Source: Niallia circulans (GTDB lineage Bacteria; Bacillota; Bacilli; Bacillales; Cytobacillaceae). From it: a stretch of 64,000 bases of DNA. Below are positions 17,304 to 26,102 of this stretch, one piece after another. The number at the start of each line of letters is the position of its first letter. The first letter of the stretch is position 1. The stretch covers positions 1,340,001-1,404,000 of the forward strand of contig NZ_RIBP01000004.1 of NCBI RefSeq assembly GCF_007273535.1, read 5' to 3'. The translations under genes were made by a program, and so were the position numbers. The notes under the pieces were generated by a model. That model did no database searches, was not told the origin of the DNA, and saw only the letters and a program-made list of their open reading frames with translations.

Positions 17304-19235
17304 ATGCTGTCTGGACGACAAAAGGAGATTCTGCTGCTGCTGAGCAAGCATACAGACCCGTTGACTGCTGAATGGATGGCAAAAGAGCTGAGTGTGAGCG
17401 ACAGGACGATTCGGAAGGAATTGAAAACCATCCAGGAAGACAGTGATAACTTTGGAATCAGTATCAGCCCAATGAAGGGAAAGGGATATCATCTGAAAGT
17501 GCTGGATGCTAACGTTTTTCAGCAGGAAATCGAACCAGTTCAGAAGGCTTCCCCTCAAGTCGGATATGATTTTTCTGAGCAAAAGGGAAGAGTCTACTTT
17601 TTATTGAAGCGCCTTTTATTACAGGAAGGGTATGTTAAGCTGGAGCAGTTTGAGGGAGAAATGTATGTTTCTAAATCAACGATTCAAAAGGACCTTCGCT
17701 TTGTCAGGGAAATGCTTGGGAAATATAAGCTGTCACTTGTCGTCAAGCCTCATTATGGTGTATATGTTGCAGGCAGTGAATATAGAAAGCGATTATGCTT
17801 TTCCAACTATCGGCTTTTGGAGGAGGAGCTCACTCCTCAAATGACGAGTTCATGGCAGTCAGACGAAAATTTTGCAGAACAAATTAAAAAAATTATTATC
17901 AGCAAAGTGAATGTCCACAATATCGAAATTTCTGATGTAGCCTTAGGGAATCTGACAAACCATATTGTCATTGCCTGCAGACGAATGGAAAAGGGGTTCG
18001 CAATGGAGGATCTTGAGCACCCGATTGGCGAGGAGCATCCTTTCGAAAAAAAGGTAGCAGGCGAAATAATCGCAGAGGTGGAGGCATTGGCAGGATTTTC
18101 GTTTCCGAGTGCAGAGCTGGATTATATTATCATCCATTTGATGGGGACAAAGCTTTTACATGAAAATGCGCTGACAGAATACAGGGAATTCGATGAGACG
18201 AGAGAAATAATTGTCTGTATGCTTGCAAGATTAAAGGCTGAGCTTGCTTGGGATTTTACGGGGGATAAGGAGTTCTCCCATGCCCTTGCCCTTCATATCA
18301 GGCCAGCACTTAACCGCTTGCGCTTTGAAATGAATATTCGCAACCCATTAGTGAACGAAATTAAGCTGAAATACCCAAGTGCCTTTGAAGGGGCGATTAT
18401 TGCAAGCAAATGTCTGGAGGAGCGGCTGTCTATCAAGATTGAGGAGGATGAAATCGGCTATATTGCCCTTCATATCGGGGTTGCTTTAGAACGGATTAAG
18501 CGAAAGGCAAGAAGACGGAAACGGGTCATCCTTGTTTGCGCATCAGGAGTTGGCAGTGCCAAGCTATTATCCTACAGACTGCAGGAGCAATTTAACAGGG
18601 AGCTGGAAATCGTCGAATGCATTAATTACTACAGACTGGCAGACTATGATTTATCATCAATAGATTTAGTAATCAGCACAATTCCGATTGCGGAAAGGAT
18701 AATCGCACCTGTTCAAGTTGTCAGCAATTTCCTTGAGGCAGAGGATATTAAGGGAATTAAGAAGCAGCTTATCTCAACAGACAAAGAAAATAAAGACAGC
18801 TATCTTGCCGAATCCCACGTGTTTATTCAAAAAAGGCTCGACACAAAAGAGGCTGTTATTGAGTTTTTGAGTAATCGACTATATGAACAGGGACTTGTCT
18901 CAAAGGATTATGCCAATTTAGTGCTTGAGCGAGAAGCGATTGCTGCGACGAGCTTCGGTAATCTCGTCGCAATTCCCCACCCGACTTCACCAGACACAGC
19001 AGAAACGTTTTGGACGGTTTGTACATTAGCCAAACCGATTAACTGGAATGAAAATCAAATGGTTCAAGTCGTCTGCTTATTGAATATCAGTAAGGACGCA
19101 AAGGGCGATTTAGAGGATATGTATGAGCAGCTCATCTCCATTATTGAGGATAAAAAGGTAATCCAGCAAGTAATGAAGGCGAAGTCAAAGCAGGAAGTAA
19201 TCCGCTTGTTTCAATATGATAAAGTCCGGAGCTAA
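17304..19235 (+). CDS. licR: LicR-type PRD transcriptional activator of the beta-glucoside PTS operon
   Basis: This 643-residue regulator has two N-terminal helix-turn-helix regions (about 5-60 and 90-150), two PRD domains with phosphorylatable histidines (about 180-290 and 295-400; for example DYIIIHLMG and GYIALHIG), an EIIB-like domain (VILVCASGVGSAKLL, Cys near residue 413), and an EIIA-like domain whose His lies in VAIPHPTSPD. The order and length match LicR of Bacillus (641 residues), which activates licBCAH when oligo-beta-glucosides are transported. The PTS genes follow directly after its terminator. MtlR has the same plan, but the lactose/cellobiose-family PTS next door favours LicR. 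Confidence 0.88.
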   Translation: MLSGRQKEILLLLSKHTDPLTAEWMAKELSVSDRTIRKELKTIQEDSDNFGISISPMKGKGYHLKVLDANVFQQEIEPVQKASPQVGYDFSEQKGRVYFLLKRLLLQEGYVKLEQFEGEMYVSKSTIQKDLRFVREMLGKYKLSLVVKPHYGVYVAGSEYRKRLCFSNYRLLEEELTPQMTSSWQSDENFAEQIKKIIISKVNVHNIEISDVALGNLTNHIVIACRRMEKGFAMEDLEHPIGEEHPFEKKVAGEIIAEVEALAGFSFPSAELDYIIIHLMGTKLLHENALTEYREFDETREIIVCMLARLKAELAWDFTGDKEFSHALALHIRPALNRLRFEMNIRNPLVNEIKLKYPSAFEGAIIASKCLEERLSIKIEEDEIGYIALHIGVALERIKRKARRRKRVILVCASGVGSAKLLSYRLQEQFNRELEIVECINYYRLADYDLSSIDLVISTIPIAERIIAPVQVVSNFLEAEDIKGIKKQLISTDKENKDSYLAESHVFIQKRLDTKEAVIEFLSNRLYEQGLVSKDYANLVLEREAIAATSFGNLVAIPHPTSPDTAETFWTVCTLAKPINWNENQMVQVVCLLNISKDAKGDLEDMYEQLISIIEDKKVIQQVMKAKSKQEVIRLFQYDKVRS

Positions 19236-19260
19236 TTGTTAACAGCAATTAGCTTTTTTT
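19230..19260 (+). terminator. terminator of licR
   Basis: AGCTAATTG (19230-19238, including the stop codon) pairs with CAATTAGCT (19246-19254), followed by a run of T. Confidence 0.8.
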
Positions 19261-19277
19261 GTATTTCATGTAAAGAT

Positions 19278-19325
19278 TTCCGCTCCTTAGCGGAAAATGC
19301 AGATATGATAAATTAAGCGCTTTCA
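19278..19325 (+). promoter_or_regulatory. control region of licBCA: inverted repeat and cre-like site
   Basis: TTTCCGCT-CCTT-AGCGGAAA is a perfect 8-bp inverted repeat, a candidate LicR site or short hairpin. ATTAAGCGCTTTCA at 19312-19325 matches the cre consensus except at the first two positions, consistent with CcpA control of the PTS operon. Confidence 0.45.
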
Positions 19326-19374
19326 TTATACAATGGAAATGTAGCGAAATCCTAACAATTAGGAGGGACTTAAA

Positions 19375-19689
19375 GTGAAAACAGTCATGCTCGTTTGTGC
19401 AGCGGGAATGAGCACGAGCTTGCTTGTGACAAAAATGCGCAGAGCAGCCCTGGCAAAAGGCTTGGACATTAACATATTTGCAGTATCCGCAACAGAGATT
19501 GACGATGTTCTTGAGACAAGAAAGGTCGATTGTTTGCTGCTCGGCCCGCAAGTGAAGTTCAGAAGGGAAGAGATAGCAGAAAGACTTAAGGGGGAGAATA
19601 TTCTTCTTGATGAAATCCATATCCAGCATTACGGAATGATGGATGGAGAAAAGGTGCTAGATCAAGCACTCAGTCTTGTAGGAAGCTGA
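19375..19689 (+). CDS. licB: PTS lactose/cellobiose-family IIB component
   Basis: A 104-residue EIIB protein. The phosphorylated cysteine is in the N-terminal VCAAGMSTSLLVTKM loop (residue 8), and GPQVKF marks the family. LicB of Bacillus is 102 residues. It passes phosphate from IIA to the sugar on IIC. Start is GTG at 19375 behind TTAGGAGGG. Confidence 0.93.
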   Translation: MKTVMLVCAAGMSTSLLVTKMRRAALAKGLDINIFAVSATEIDDVLETRKVDCLLLGPQVKFRREEIAERLKGENILLDEIHIQHYGMMDGEKVLDQALSLVGS

Positions 19690-19720
19690 AAGATCAATAA
19701 AGGAGAAACGAGGGGAGATC

Positions 19721-21040
19721 ATGCAGAAATTTATTGAAAGCCTGGAAAGCAAGATGGGTCCAATAGCAATGAAGCTTGATGGCAACAGATATATAACAGC
19801 AATCAAGGACGGGTTTTTTGGTGTTATGTCCTTATTGATTATCGGTTCAATCTTTTTACTTCTTGGCAATATCCCGATTGGCGGCTATGCCGAGTTCATG
19901 AGTTCCTTATTAGGAAGTGACTGGGCAAGCTACTTCACCGTTCCTTATGATGTAACAATGAACGTGATGACAGTGTACGTTATCATTGCGATGGCACGCA
20001 GCCTGTCCCGCACATATAAGCTTGATGGCATTGCCTGTATCAGCATTGTTGTGGTTGCATTCCTTATTCTTACGCCAATGCTTGAGCTTAAAGATGGCGG
20101 ATTAGGAATTCCGGTCACAAATCTTGGGGCAAGCGGTTTATTCCTAGGTATGATTGTAGCGATAGCCGCAGTGGAAATTGTCCGTTTTATTGATAAAAAG
20201 GGCTGGAAGATAAAAATGCCTGACTCTGTGCCGGAAAATGTGGCCAGATCCTTCTCTGCACTTATTCCAGCTTTGTTCGTTATCATCGTCTTTAATCTTG
20301 TTCGCATCCTCTTTACACTAACACCGTTTGGGACAGTTCAAGCTTTCATCTATCATTATCTTCAAGTCCCATTGCTATATTTAGGAGACACATTACCAGC
20401 AACATTAATCGTTACTGTATTTGAAGGCGTACTTTGGAGCTTCGGTATCCACGGCTCCAATGTTATCAGTGGTATTATGAAGCCAATCTGGCTGGCGTTG
20501 ACAGCAGATAATGCAGCAGCATTCAGTGCAGGTGAAGCAATCCCGCATATCATCAACTTCCAATTTTACGCGAACTTCATGAAGGTCGGCGGCTTTGGAG
20601 GAACATTAGGACTTGCTATTATCCTGTTATTCTTTGCAAAGTCAAAGCAATATAAAACATTAGGCAAGCTTGCAATTGGCCCTGGAATCTTTGGCATAAA
20701 TGAACCGCTTATTTTCGGGATTCCAATCGTGCTTAATCCAATCATGATGATTCCGTTTATTTTAAACCCGCTGATTTTGGCGACTGTTGCCTATTTTGCG
20801 ATGTCATCAGGGCTTGTCCCGCTGACAAATGGAACGAATATTCCATGGACGACACCGCCAGTTATCGCCGGCTTTCTAGTCAGTGGCTGGAAAGGCGCTT
20901 TGTTGAACGTTGTCCAAATTGGAATTTCCATTCTCCTTTATTATCCGTTCTTCAAGTCTGTTGACAAAATCGCAGTGAAGAACGAAAAGGAGCAAGAGCA
21001 AGCAGAAATCTCCGATGGGGGAGTTATCTTTAATTCTTGA
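19721..21040 (+). CDS. licC: PTS cellobiose/lichenan-family IIC permease
   Basis: A 439-residue integral membrane EIIC of the lactose/cellobiose family, with about ten helices. Typical motifs are SFGIHGSNVISGIMKPIW-like text in the middle and FGINEPLIFGIPIVLNP, which contains the conserved glutamate of the sugar-binding loop. It imports and phosphorylates cellobiose, lichenan-derived or similar beta-glucosides. It lies between the IIB and IIA genes; no 6-phospho-beta-glucosidase gene accompanies it. Confidence 0.92.
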   Translation: MQKFIESLESKMGPIAMKLDGNRYITAIKDGFFGVMSLLIIGSIFLLLGNIPIGGYAEFMSSLLGSDWASYFTVPYDVTMNVMTVYVIIAMARSLSRTYKLDGIACISIVVVAFLILTPMLELKDGGLGIPVTNLGASGLFLGMIVAIAAVEIVRFIDKKGWKIKMPDSVPENVARSFSALIPALFVIIVFNLVRILFTLTPFGTVQAFIYHYLQVPLLYLGDTLPATLIVTVFEGVLWSFGIHGSNVISGIMKPIWLALTADNAAAFSAGEAIPHIINFQFYANFMKVGGFGGTLGLAIILLFFAKSKQYKTLGKLAIGPGIFGINEPLIFGIPIVLNPIMMIPFILNPLILATVAYFAMSSGLVPLTNGTNIPWTTPPVIAGFLVSGWKGALLNVVQIGISILLYYPFFKSVDKIAVKNEKEQEQAEISDGGVIFNS

Positions 21041-21058
21041 TAAGGACGTGATATAGAA

Positions 21059-21400
21059 ATGGCAGAGAATGCAATGGAGATGACAGGCTTTACAATCATC
21101 AGCAATGTTGGAATGGCAAAAAGCCTTGTCATGGAAGCACTCTATGCAGCGAAAAAGGGAGAATACGAGCTGGCAGAACAAAAACTGAAAGAATCGCAAG
21201 ACTTTTTCCTTATCAGCCACAAGACACATAGCGCATTAATTCAAAGGGAAGCAAACGGTGAAAGCCTGCCGTTTTCCCTTCTCTTCATGCATGCAGAAGA
21301 CCAGCTAATGAGTGCTGAGACAACCTATGAGCTCGTAAAGGAAATGATTACGATGTATAAGCGTATTGATGTAATGGAAAAAGGCAGTGTCAGCAGATGA
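21059..21400 (+). CDS. licA: PTS lactose/cellobiose-family IIA component
   Basis: A 113-residue all-helical EIIA of the lactose/cellobiose family. The active-site histidine region is MHAEDQLMSAET; the N-terminal helix reads FTIISNVGMAKSLVMEAL. Start ATG follows GGACGTG. It is the last gene of the operon; a hairpin terminator overlaps its stop codon. Confidence 0.92.
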   Translation: MAENAMEMTGFTIISNVGMAKSLVMEALYAAKKGEYELAEQKLKESQDFFLISHKTHSALIQREANGESLPFSLLFMHAEDQLMSAETTYELVKEMITMYKRIDVMEKGSVSR

Positions 21401-21413
21401 CATTGCCTTTTTT
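21379..21413 (+). terminator. terminator of licBCA
   Basis: A 13-bp stem with one G-T pair (21379-21391 with 21399-21411) runs into T residues and overlaps the end of licA. Confidence 0.7.
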
Positions 21414-21417
21414 ATGG

Positions 21418-22857
21418 TTAAAATGCTTTTATTAATGCAGCAAGTGCAATTAGCCCTTCTTCCAGCTCCTCATAGGAAGCATAAGAATAGGACAAGCGGA
21501 TATGGCGGTGATAGTTTCCGTAAAGAGAGCCGGGATTGATAAGGATGCCCTGATGAAGTGCTCTTTTGAACAATAGCTGCAGCGGAATTTCTTTATTTAG
21601 TGTAAGCCAAACATAAAAACCGCCTGCAGGCTTCTCCCAAACAGCCAGATCAGCAAAATACTGGGCGAGCAGTTTCAAAACGAAATTTCGTCTATTTTGT
21701 AGTTCATGCCGCAGCTTTTCGATATGCACTTCGTACTGACCAGTTGTCAGCAGCTTGGCGACAGCAAACTGGGAGAGTGTACTTGAGCCGTAATCTGTCT
21801 GCATTTTTATATCTGCAAGCCTGTCAATGACAGGCTCTGGTGCTGCGATATAGCCGATGCGAAGGCCAGGCCCTAACACCTTGGACATGCTGCCGACATA
21901 CAAGACATTGCCTTGTTTATCGAGCGCCTTAAGTGGAGGAGGAGGTGGTTCATCAAGCCATAAATCTCCATAAACATCGTCTTCCAGAATCGGAATTCTT
22001 TCCTTTGAACATGCCTCAAGCAGCTCCATCCGTTTTGCTTCTGAAAGCACAGAGCCTGTTGGATTATGAAAGGTTGGGATTGTATACAGCAATGCTGTGT
22101 TATGCTGCCGTTTCGCCCGGCTGATTGCCGAGTAGGAAAGCTCACCATTGTTTATAGGAATCGGAATCATTTGAATGCCGGCCGACTGAAAGACCATGAT
22201 CGAATTTAAATAGGATGGTGATTCATTTAATATGGCAGAATTTTTATCGAGAAGGCCGATGGAAATCAGCTGTAAAGCTTGAATAGCGCCAGAAACAATC
22301 ATAATCGAATTAGGAGATGCGGCAACTCCTTTTTCGCGCAAATATTGGCTGATTGCCTGTCTTAATTCAAAGCTTCCTCTTCCTTCTGGATAGCTTAAAG
22401 ATAAATTGCTGATTTCCTGGAAGGCTTGCTGGATTATCTGTGTTGGCAGGAGGCTTGGGGACAGCTCCCCTGTACCGAGTCTAATGACGTTAGCGGAGAA
22501 TTCAGCCTTGTTTATCTCCTGAATCATTTGGATATTCGGAAGATGTGTCCCTGATTGCACATAGGTTTTCCAATCAGCCGGCTTGTTTGCAGTAAGCGAA
22601 TTCCATGTGCTTTTACCAACAACTGTTCCGCGCCCAATGGTGGATTCAATCCATCCATCTGCTTTAAGCTCCTCTAATGCATACACAACAGTACTTCGGT
22701 TAACAGCAAGTGTGTCTGCTAATTGGCGCTGGGAGGGAAGCTTGTAGCCGACAGGCCAAGTGCCTGAAATAATCTGTTCGCGAATATATTCATAAATTTG
22801 CTGATAAAGAGGTACCGCAATGTGCTTGCTTGGCTGCCAGTGATTTTCTGTAGTCAT
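21418..22857 (-). CDS. MocR/PdxR-type regulator (GntR helix plus aminotransferase domain)
   Basis: This 479-residue protein joins an N-terminal GntR winged helix (about residues 12-80; LPSQRQLADTLAVNRSTVVYAL) to a fold-type I aminotransferase-like domain. The PLP-binding lysine lies in GSMSKVLGPGLRIGYI, with YTIPTFHNPTGSVLS and DDVYGDL as further markers. Such proteins use PLP or amino-acid adducts as effectors and usually control neighbouring amino-acid or vitamin genes. It is divergent from a LysE-type exporter 126 bases away, its probable target. Confidence 0.88.
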   Translation of the reverse strand: MTTENHWQPSKHIAVPLYQQIYEYIREQIISGTWPVGYKLPSQRQLADTLAVNRSTVVYALEELKADGWIESTIGRGTVVGKSTWNSLTANKPADWKTYVQSGTHLPNIQMIQEINKAEFSANVIRLGTGELSPSLLPTQIIQQAFQEISNLSLSYPEGRGSFELRQAISQYLREKGVAASPNSIMIVSGAIQALQLISIGLLDKNSAILNESPSYLNSIMVFQSAGIQMIPIPINNGELSYSAISRAKRQHNTALLYTIPTFHNPTGSVLSEAKRMELLEACSKERIPILEDDVYGDLWLDEPPPPPLKALDKQGNVLYVGSMSKVLGPGLRIGYIAAPEPVIDRLADIKMQTDYGSSTLSQFAVAKLLTTGQYEVHIEKLRHELQNRRNFVLKLLAQYFADLAVWEKPAGGFYVWLTLNKEIPLQLLFKRALHQGILINPGSLYGNYHRHIRLSYSYASYEELEEGLIALAALIKAF

Positions 22858-22888
22858 TTCCGTCTCCTTTTTTCTTTATTATATAAAA

Positions 22889-22919
22889 TGGTTGGGTATA
22901 TTACCATCCAATTGGTTGG
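22889..22919. promoter_or_regulatory. repeated TGGTTGG elements between mocR-like and lysE-like genes
   Basis: TGGTTGG occurs at 22889-22895 and 22913-22919, with CCATCCA between them at 22904-22910. Paired direct or inverted elements like these are typical of MocR-type operators. Confidence 0.4.
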
Positions 22920-22983
22920 AGACAAAGGTGGAGAGTTGCCGTAAACTGATGTTTATTAAACGATTAAAGGAGCAGAAATACGG

Positions 22984-23586
22984 ATGATAGAAGCAGTAAT
23001 TCATGGTTTTTTATTAGCACTTGGGCTTATTTTGCCTCTAGGTGTACAGAATATATTTATTTTTAATCAAGGTGCAGGGCATGCGAAGTTTCGCAGCAGC
23101 TTGCCTGCTGTTGTAACAGCAAGTATATGTGATACATTGCTGATACTCCTTGCAGTATTAGGAGTATCCTTGTTTTTATTTCATGTTGTGTGGCTGAAAA
23201 CCCTGCTTCTGATTGCAGGTACTTGTTTTCTTGTATATATGGGCTATGTGACATGGAAAAGCAAGCCGAATCCAGAAGGCGGCGAAACGCTGACAGCAGG
23301 TAAACAAATCGGCTTTGCGATGTCCGTTTCCCTGCTGAATCCCCATGCCCTTATGGACACAGTTGGAGTAATCGGCACAAGCTCTCTGCTCTACAGCGGG
23401 ACGGAAAAGCAACTTTTTGCGCTCGCTTGTATCGTAGTCTCGTGGCTTTGGTTTATTGGTCTTGCAATAACAGGGAGAATGCTCGGCAAAGTAGATAAAA
23501 CAGGGAATCTGCTTGTACTGCTCAACAAAGCTTCAGCGCTTGTGATGTGGGTCATGGCAATAGTGATGGCAAAACAGCTGCTGTAG
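22984..23586 (+). CDS. LysE/ArgO-family amino-acid exporter
   Basis: A 200-residue protein with six hydrophobic segments and the LysE-family opening GLILPLGVQNIFIFNQGA, then SLLNPHALMDTVGVIG in the middle. These carriers export lysine, arginine or related metabolites. The ATG at 22984 is preceded by AAAGGAGC. A divergent MocR regulator probably controls it. Confidence 0.85.
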   Translation: MIEAVIHGFLLALGLILPLGVQNIFIFNQGAGHAKFRSSLPAVVTASICDTLLILLAVLGVSLFLFHVVWLKTLLLIAGTCFLVYMGYVTWKSKPNPEGGETLTAGKQIGFAMSVSLLNPHALMDTVGVIGTSSLLYSGTEKQLFALACIVVSWLWFIGLAITGRMLGKVDKTGNLLVLLNKASALVMWVMAIVMAKQLL

Positions 23587-23658
23587 CAAAGCTTCATGTT
23601 TAAAAAGCCTCTATTAGTGATAACAATATTACTAATACATAAAGGAGGACAAATACAT

Positions 23659-24201
23659 ATGAAGTGGAAGCTGCTTAGTTTACCAATATTATCAGCTGCC
23701 TTAATAATGGGCGGCTGTGCGACAACTGACGATAAAGAGACAGAGGATTCATCTGCTGAAAGTCACACTCATACAGGAACAAGTGAAATTCCTGCCGGCC
23801 TGGAGCTTGCTACTAATCCGAAATTTATCGAGGGCAGTCAGGTTACCATTCTTGCTGACCATATGGAGGGCATGGATGGGGCAGAAGGAACTGTGCTGAG
23901 CGCCTATGATACGACTGCGTATGAAGTTTCCTATACGCCTGTTGATGGCGGCGAAAAGGTGAATAACCATAAATGGGTTGTTCAAGAGGAAATCAAGGAC
24001 GCAGGTAATGAGAAGCTTGCTCCTGGAACGGAAGTAACCTTAGAAGCAGATCATATGGAAGGCATGAAAGGTGCAGAGGCTGTCATTGATGCCGCAGAGG
24101 AAACAACTGTTTACATGGTCGACTATACACCGACAAATGGCGGCAAAAAAGTAACGGATCATAAGTGGCTGACAGAGGATGAGTTGGAGGCTAGAGAGTG
24201 A
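23659..24201 (+). CDS. ydhK: YdhK-family lipoprotein with two DUF1541 repeats
   Basis: This 180-residue lipoprotein has a signal peptide ending in the lipobox MGGC and then two homologous units of about 55 residues. Each has ADHMEGMxGAE and a later DHKW or NHKW. Histidines and methionines in these repeats suggest metal or surface binding; the function is unknown. ATG 23659 follows a full AAAGGAGG; the frame is open further upstream but without a ribosome site. Confidence 0.88.
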   Translation: MKWKLLSLPILSAALIMGGCATTDDKETEDSSAESHTHTGTSEIPAGLELATNPKFIEGSQVTILADHMEGMDGAEGTVLSAYDTTAYEVSYTPVDGGEKVNNHKWVVQEEIKDAGNEKLAPGTEVTLEADHMEGMKGAEAVIDAAEETTVYMVDYTPTNGGKKVTDHKWLTEDELEARE

Positions 24202-24207
24202 TGGAAG

Positions 24208-24237
24208 GAAGCTTGCATTTGGCAAGCTTCTTTTTTT
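24208..24237 (+). terminator. terminator of the ydhK-like gene
   Basis: GAAGCTTGC (24208-24216) pairs perfectly with GCAAGCTTC (24222-24230), followed by seven T. Confidence 0.85.
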
Positions 24238-24284
24238 ATTTTTTAAGTCAAATCTAGCAACCGTTAAAGTAGTTTGCTTCCCTT

Positions 24285-24297
24285 TTAACCAAAAATT
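24285..24297 (-). promoter_or_regulatory. PucR-box-like site
   Basis: On the minus strand AATTTTTGGTTAA matches the PucR box WWWCNTTGGTTAA except for T in place of C. A second TTGGTTAA core lies at 24350-24357 on the same strand. PucR activates allantoin and purine degradation genes in Bacillus. The sites lie 300-370 bases before the permease gene, which is far. Confidence 0.45.
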
Positions 24298-24502
24298 TTT
24301 ATAATTATATATTTGAACCTGAAAATAATTGTAGGAAGCTTGGTTTTTGTTAACCAATAGTTTACTAACCGAGTTTTTTTCCATAAAATGTGCAAATAAA
24401 CCAGAAAATCTCCGCAAAATTAACATTTTCTCCAATGCTTTTCAAAAACAACTTATATATTATTAACACATATTAAATTATGTAAGGTTTTTTAACATTA
24501 AT

Positions 24503-24519
24503 TGTTATTACACTTAACA
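24503..24519 (+). promoter_or_regulatory. TnrA/GlnR-type site upstream of the allantoin operon
   Basis: TGTTATTACACTTAACA fits the TnrA/GlnR box TGTNA-N7-TNACA exactly in its arms. It lies about 160 bases before the permease start. Induction on nitrogen limitation would suit allantoin use. The centre is less A/T-rich than in the best TnrA sites. The rest of 24240-24660 shows no gene. Confidence 0.5.
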
Positions 24520-24666
24520 ATTAAAATATTTCCTTGAAAGAAAATGATTTGTTAAATAAATAGAAGGAGAATTGGTCAACTGCATTAGCTGGCAAGCTGT
24601 ATCTCAAATTTTCTTAATACTCTTAATTTTCAGCTTTAACATTTGATAAAAAGGAGTTGGATGTCC

Positions 24667-26064
24667 ATGTCTACAAACTTAGCAAGTCAATCATTAGCAG
24701 AGGTAAAGGTCCCTAATGGGGGCAAAGTCGATGAATCATTAATGCCGAAATCGGGTGCAGAGAGAACAGTTGGTTCGCTTTCCTATATGTTTATGTGGAT
24801 TGGAGATGGCGTCAATTTAGGCAATATGACCTTAGGCGCAAGCTTAATTGTTGCGGGAGCTGCAACATTAAACCTTGTGCAAACATTCGTGGCTGCAATT
24901 ATTGCAATTGGTATCATTTCGTTATTTTTCACTTTGAATGATCGGCTTGGCTATCGGACGGGAATACCTTATGTTATGCAGCTGAGGATGTCATTTGGAA
25001 TTAAAGGAAGCTTCATTACTGCCTTGTTACGGGGCATTCCAGCAATTATTTGGTTTGGCTTTCAAAGCTGGATTGGCGGTACTGCCTTAAATGAGATTGC
25101 CAAGATTGTAACAGGTGGGTCCTTCGATAATACGGTGATTTGTTTTGTGGTGATACAGCTTGTGCAGATCGTTCTTTCCCTTTACGGATTCCATGCCATT
25201 AAGTGGGTGGAAATTCTAGCTTCTGTTGTTATTATGCTTGGCTTAGTGTATGTATTCTATCTGCTTATGGCTTCACACAGAGAAATCATCGCAGAAAGAT
25301 GGGTTCATTCTGAAGGTACATGGGGGCTGCCGTTCTTTGCCTTTATCATGGTATTCCTAGGCAACTATGCAGCTATTTTCTTAAGTGCGGCTGATTATTC
25401 TCGTGAGCTGAAGACAGGCGTCAGCACTAAAAAACGTGGCATCTTGTATTTTTCTCCGATTTTTATCGCATATGGATTTGTGCTTACGATTGGCGCAATG
25501 CTTGCATCTGCAACAGGCATTTCCAATCCTGTTAAGGCGTTTGCAATTGTTGTGGATAATCCGTATATTACAGCAGCAGTTTCGGCATTCATCGTTATTG
25601 GCGCAGTCGCAGTTAACATGGTCGCAAATATTATTCCACCGACATATGTAATCACGATGCTGACAAAGTTGAAGTATAAGGTAGCTGTTGTTATAACAGG
25701 TCTGCTGGCATTTTGCTCATTTCCTTGGGTGCTTGTTCAAGATGATTCTGCTGCTGGTTTGAATACATTTGTATTAATCTACTCTGCCTTTTTAGGTCCG
25801 ATTGTAGCTATCCTGCTCGTAGAATACTATCTTCTGAGAAAACAAACTGTAAATGTTGCTGATTTATATAACGAAAATGGCCCATTTGCCGGCTTTAATC
25901 CATGTGCCCTTATTGCGATGCTGCTTGGAGCAGGCGCTGCCTTTATTGAAGTAGACTTAGGCTGGATTGTCGGCGTTATTGTTGGCGGATTGTCTTATTT
26001 CTTACTGATGAAATACACGTTTAAAGACTCTGTGTTCAAAAAAGGGACTATTTTTGAGAGATAA
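24667..26064 (+). CDS. pucI: NCS1-family allantoin/purine permease
   Basis: This 465-residue transporter has about 12 hydrophobic segments and the NCS1 features (SYMFMWIGDGVNLGNMTLGA near the start; WFGFQSWIGGTALNEI; ADYSRELK; NMVANIIPPTY). NCS1 carriers import allantoin, hydantoins, cytosine or uracil; the allantoinase gene 38 bases downstream points to allantoin, as in Bacillus PucI. Two start codons are possible, 24661 and 24667; the ribosome site AAGGAG is 4 and 10 bases away respectively, so I prefer the second. Confidence 0.88.
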   Translation: MSTNLASQSLAEVKVPNGGKVDESLMPKSGAERTVGSLSYMFMWIGDGVNLGNMTLGASLIVAGAATLNLVQTFVAAIIAIGIISLFFTLNDRLGYRTGIPYVMQLRMSFGIKGSFITALLRGIPAIIWFGFQSWIGGTALNEIAKIVTGGSFDNTVICFVVIQLVQIVLSLYGFHAIKWVEILASVVIMLGLVYVFYLLMASHREIIAERWVHSEGTWGLPFFAFIMVFLGNYAAIFLSAADYSRELKTGVSTKKRGILYFSPIFIAYGFVLTIGAMLASATGISNPVKAFAIVVDNPYITAAVSAFIVIGAVAVNMVANIIPPTYVITMLTKLKYKVAVVITGLLAFCSFPWVLVQDDSAAGLNTFVLIYSAFLGPIVAILLVEYYLLRKQTVNVADLYNENGPFAGFNPCALIAMLLGAGAAFIEVDLGWIVGVIVGGLSYFLLMKYTFKDSVFKKGTIFER

Positions 26065-26102
26065 AATGATTAACTATAGGTATTTAAAAAGGAGAGAGAT
26101 TT

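Noticed and set aside
24240..24660. Possible riboswitch in the long leader of the allantoin operon
   Set aside because: No purine-riboswitch core or other known aptamer could be recognised; only protein-binding boxes were seen.
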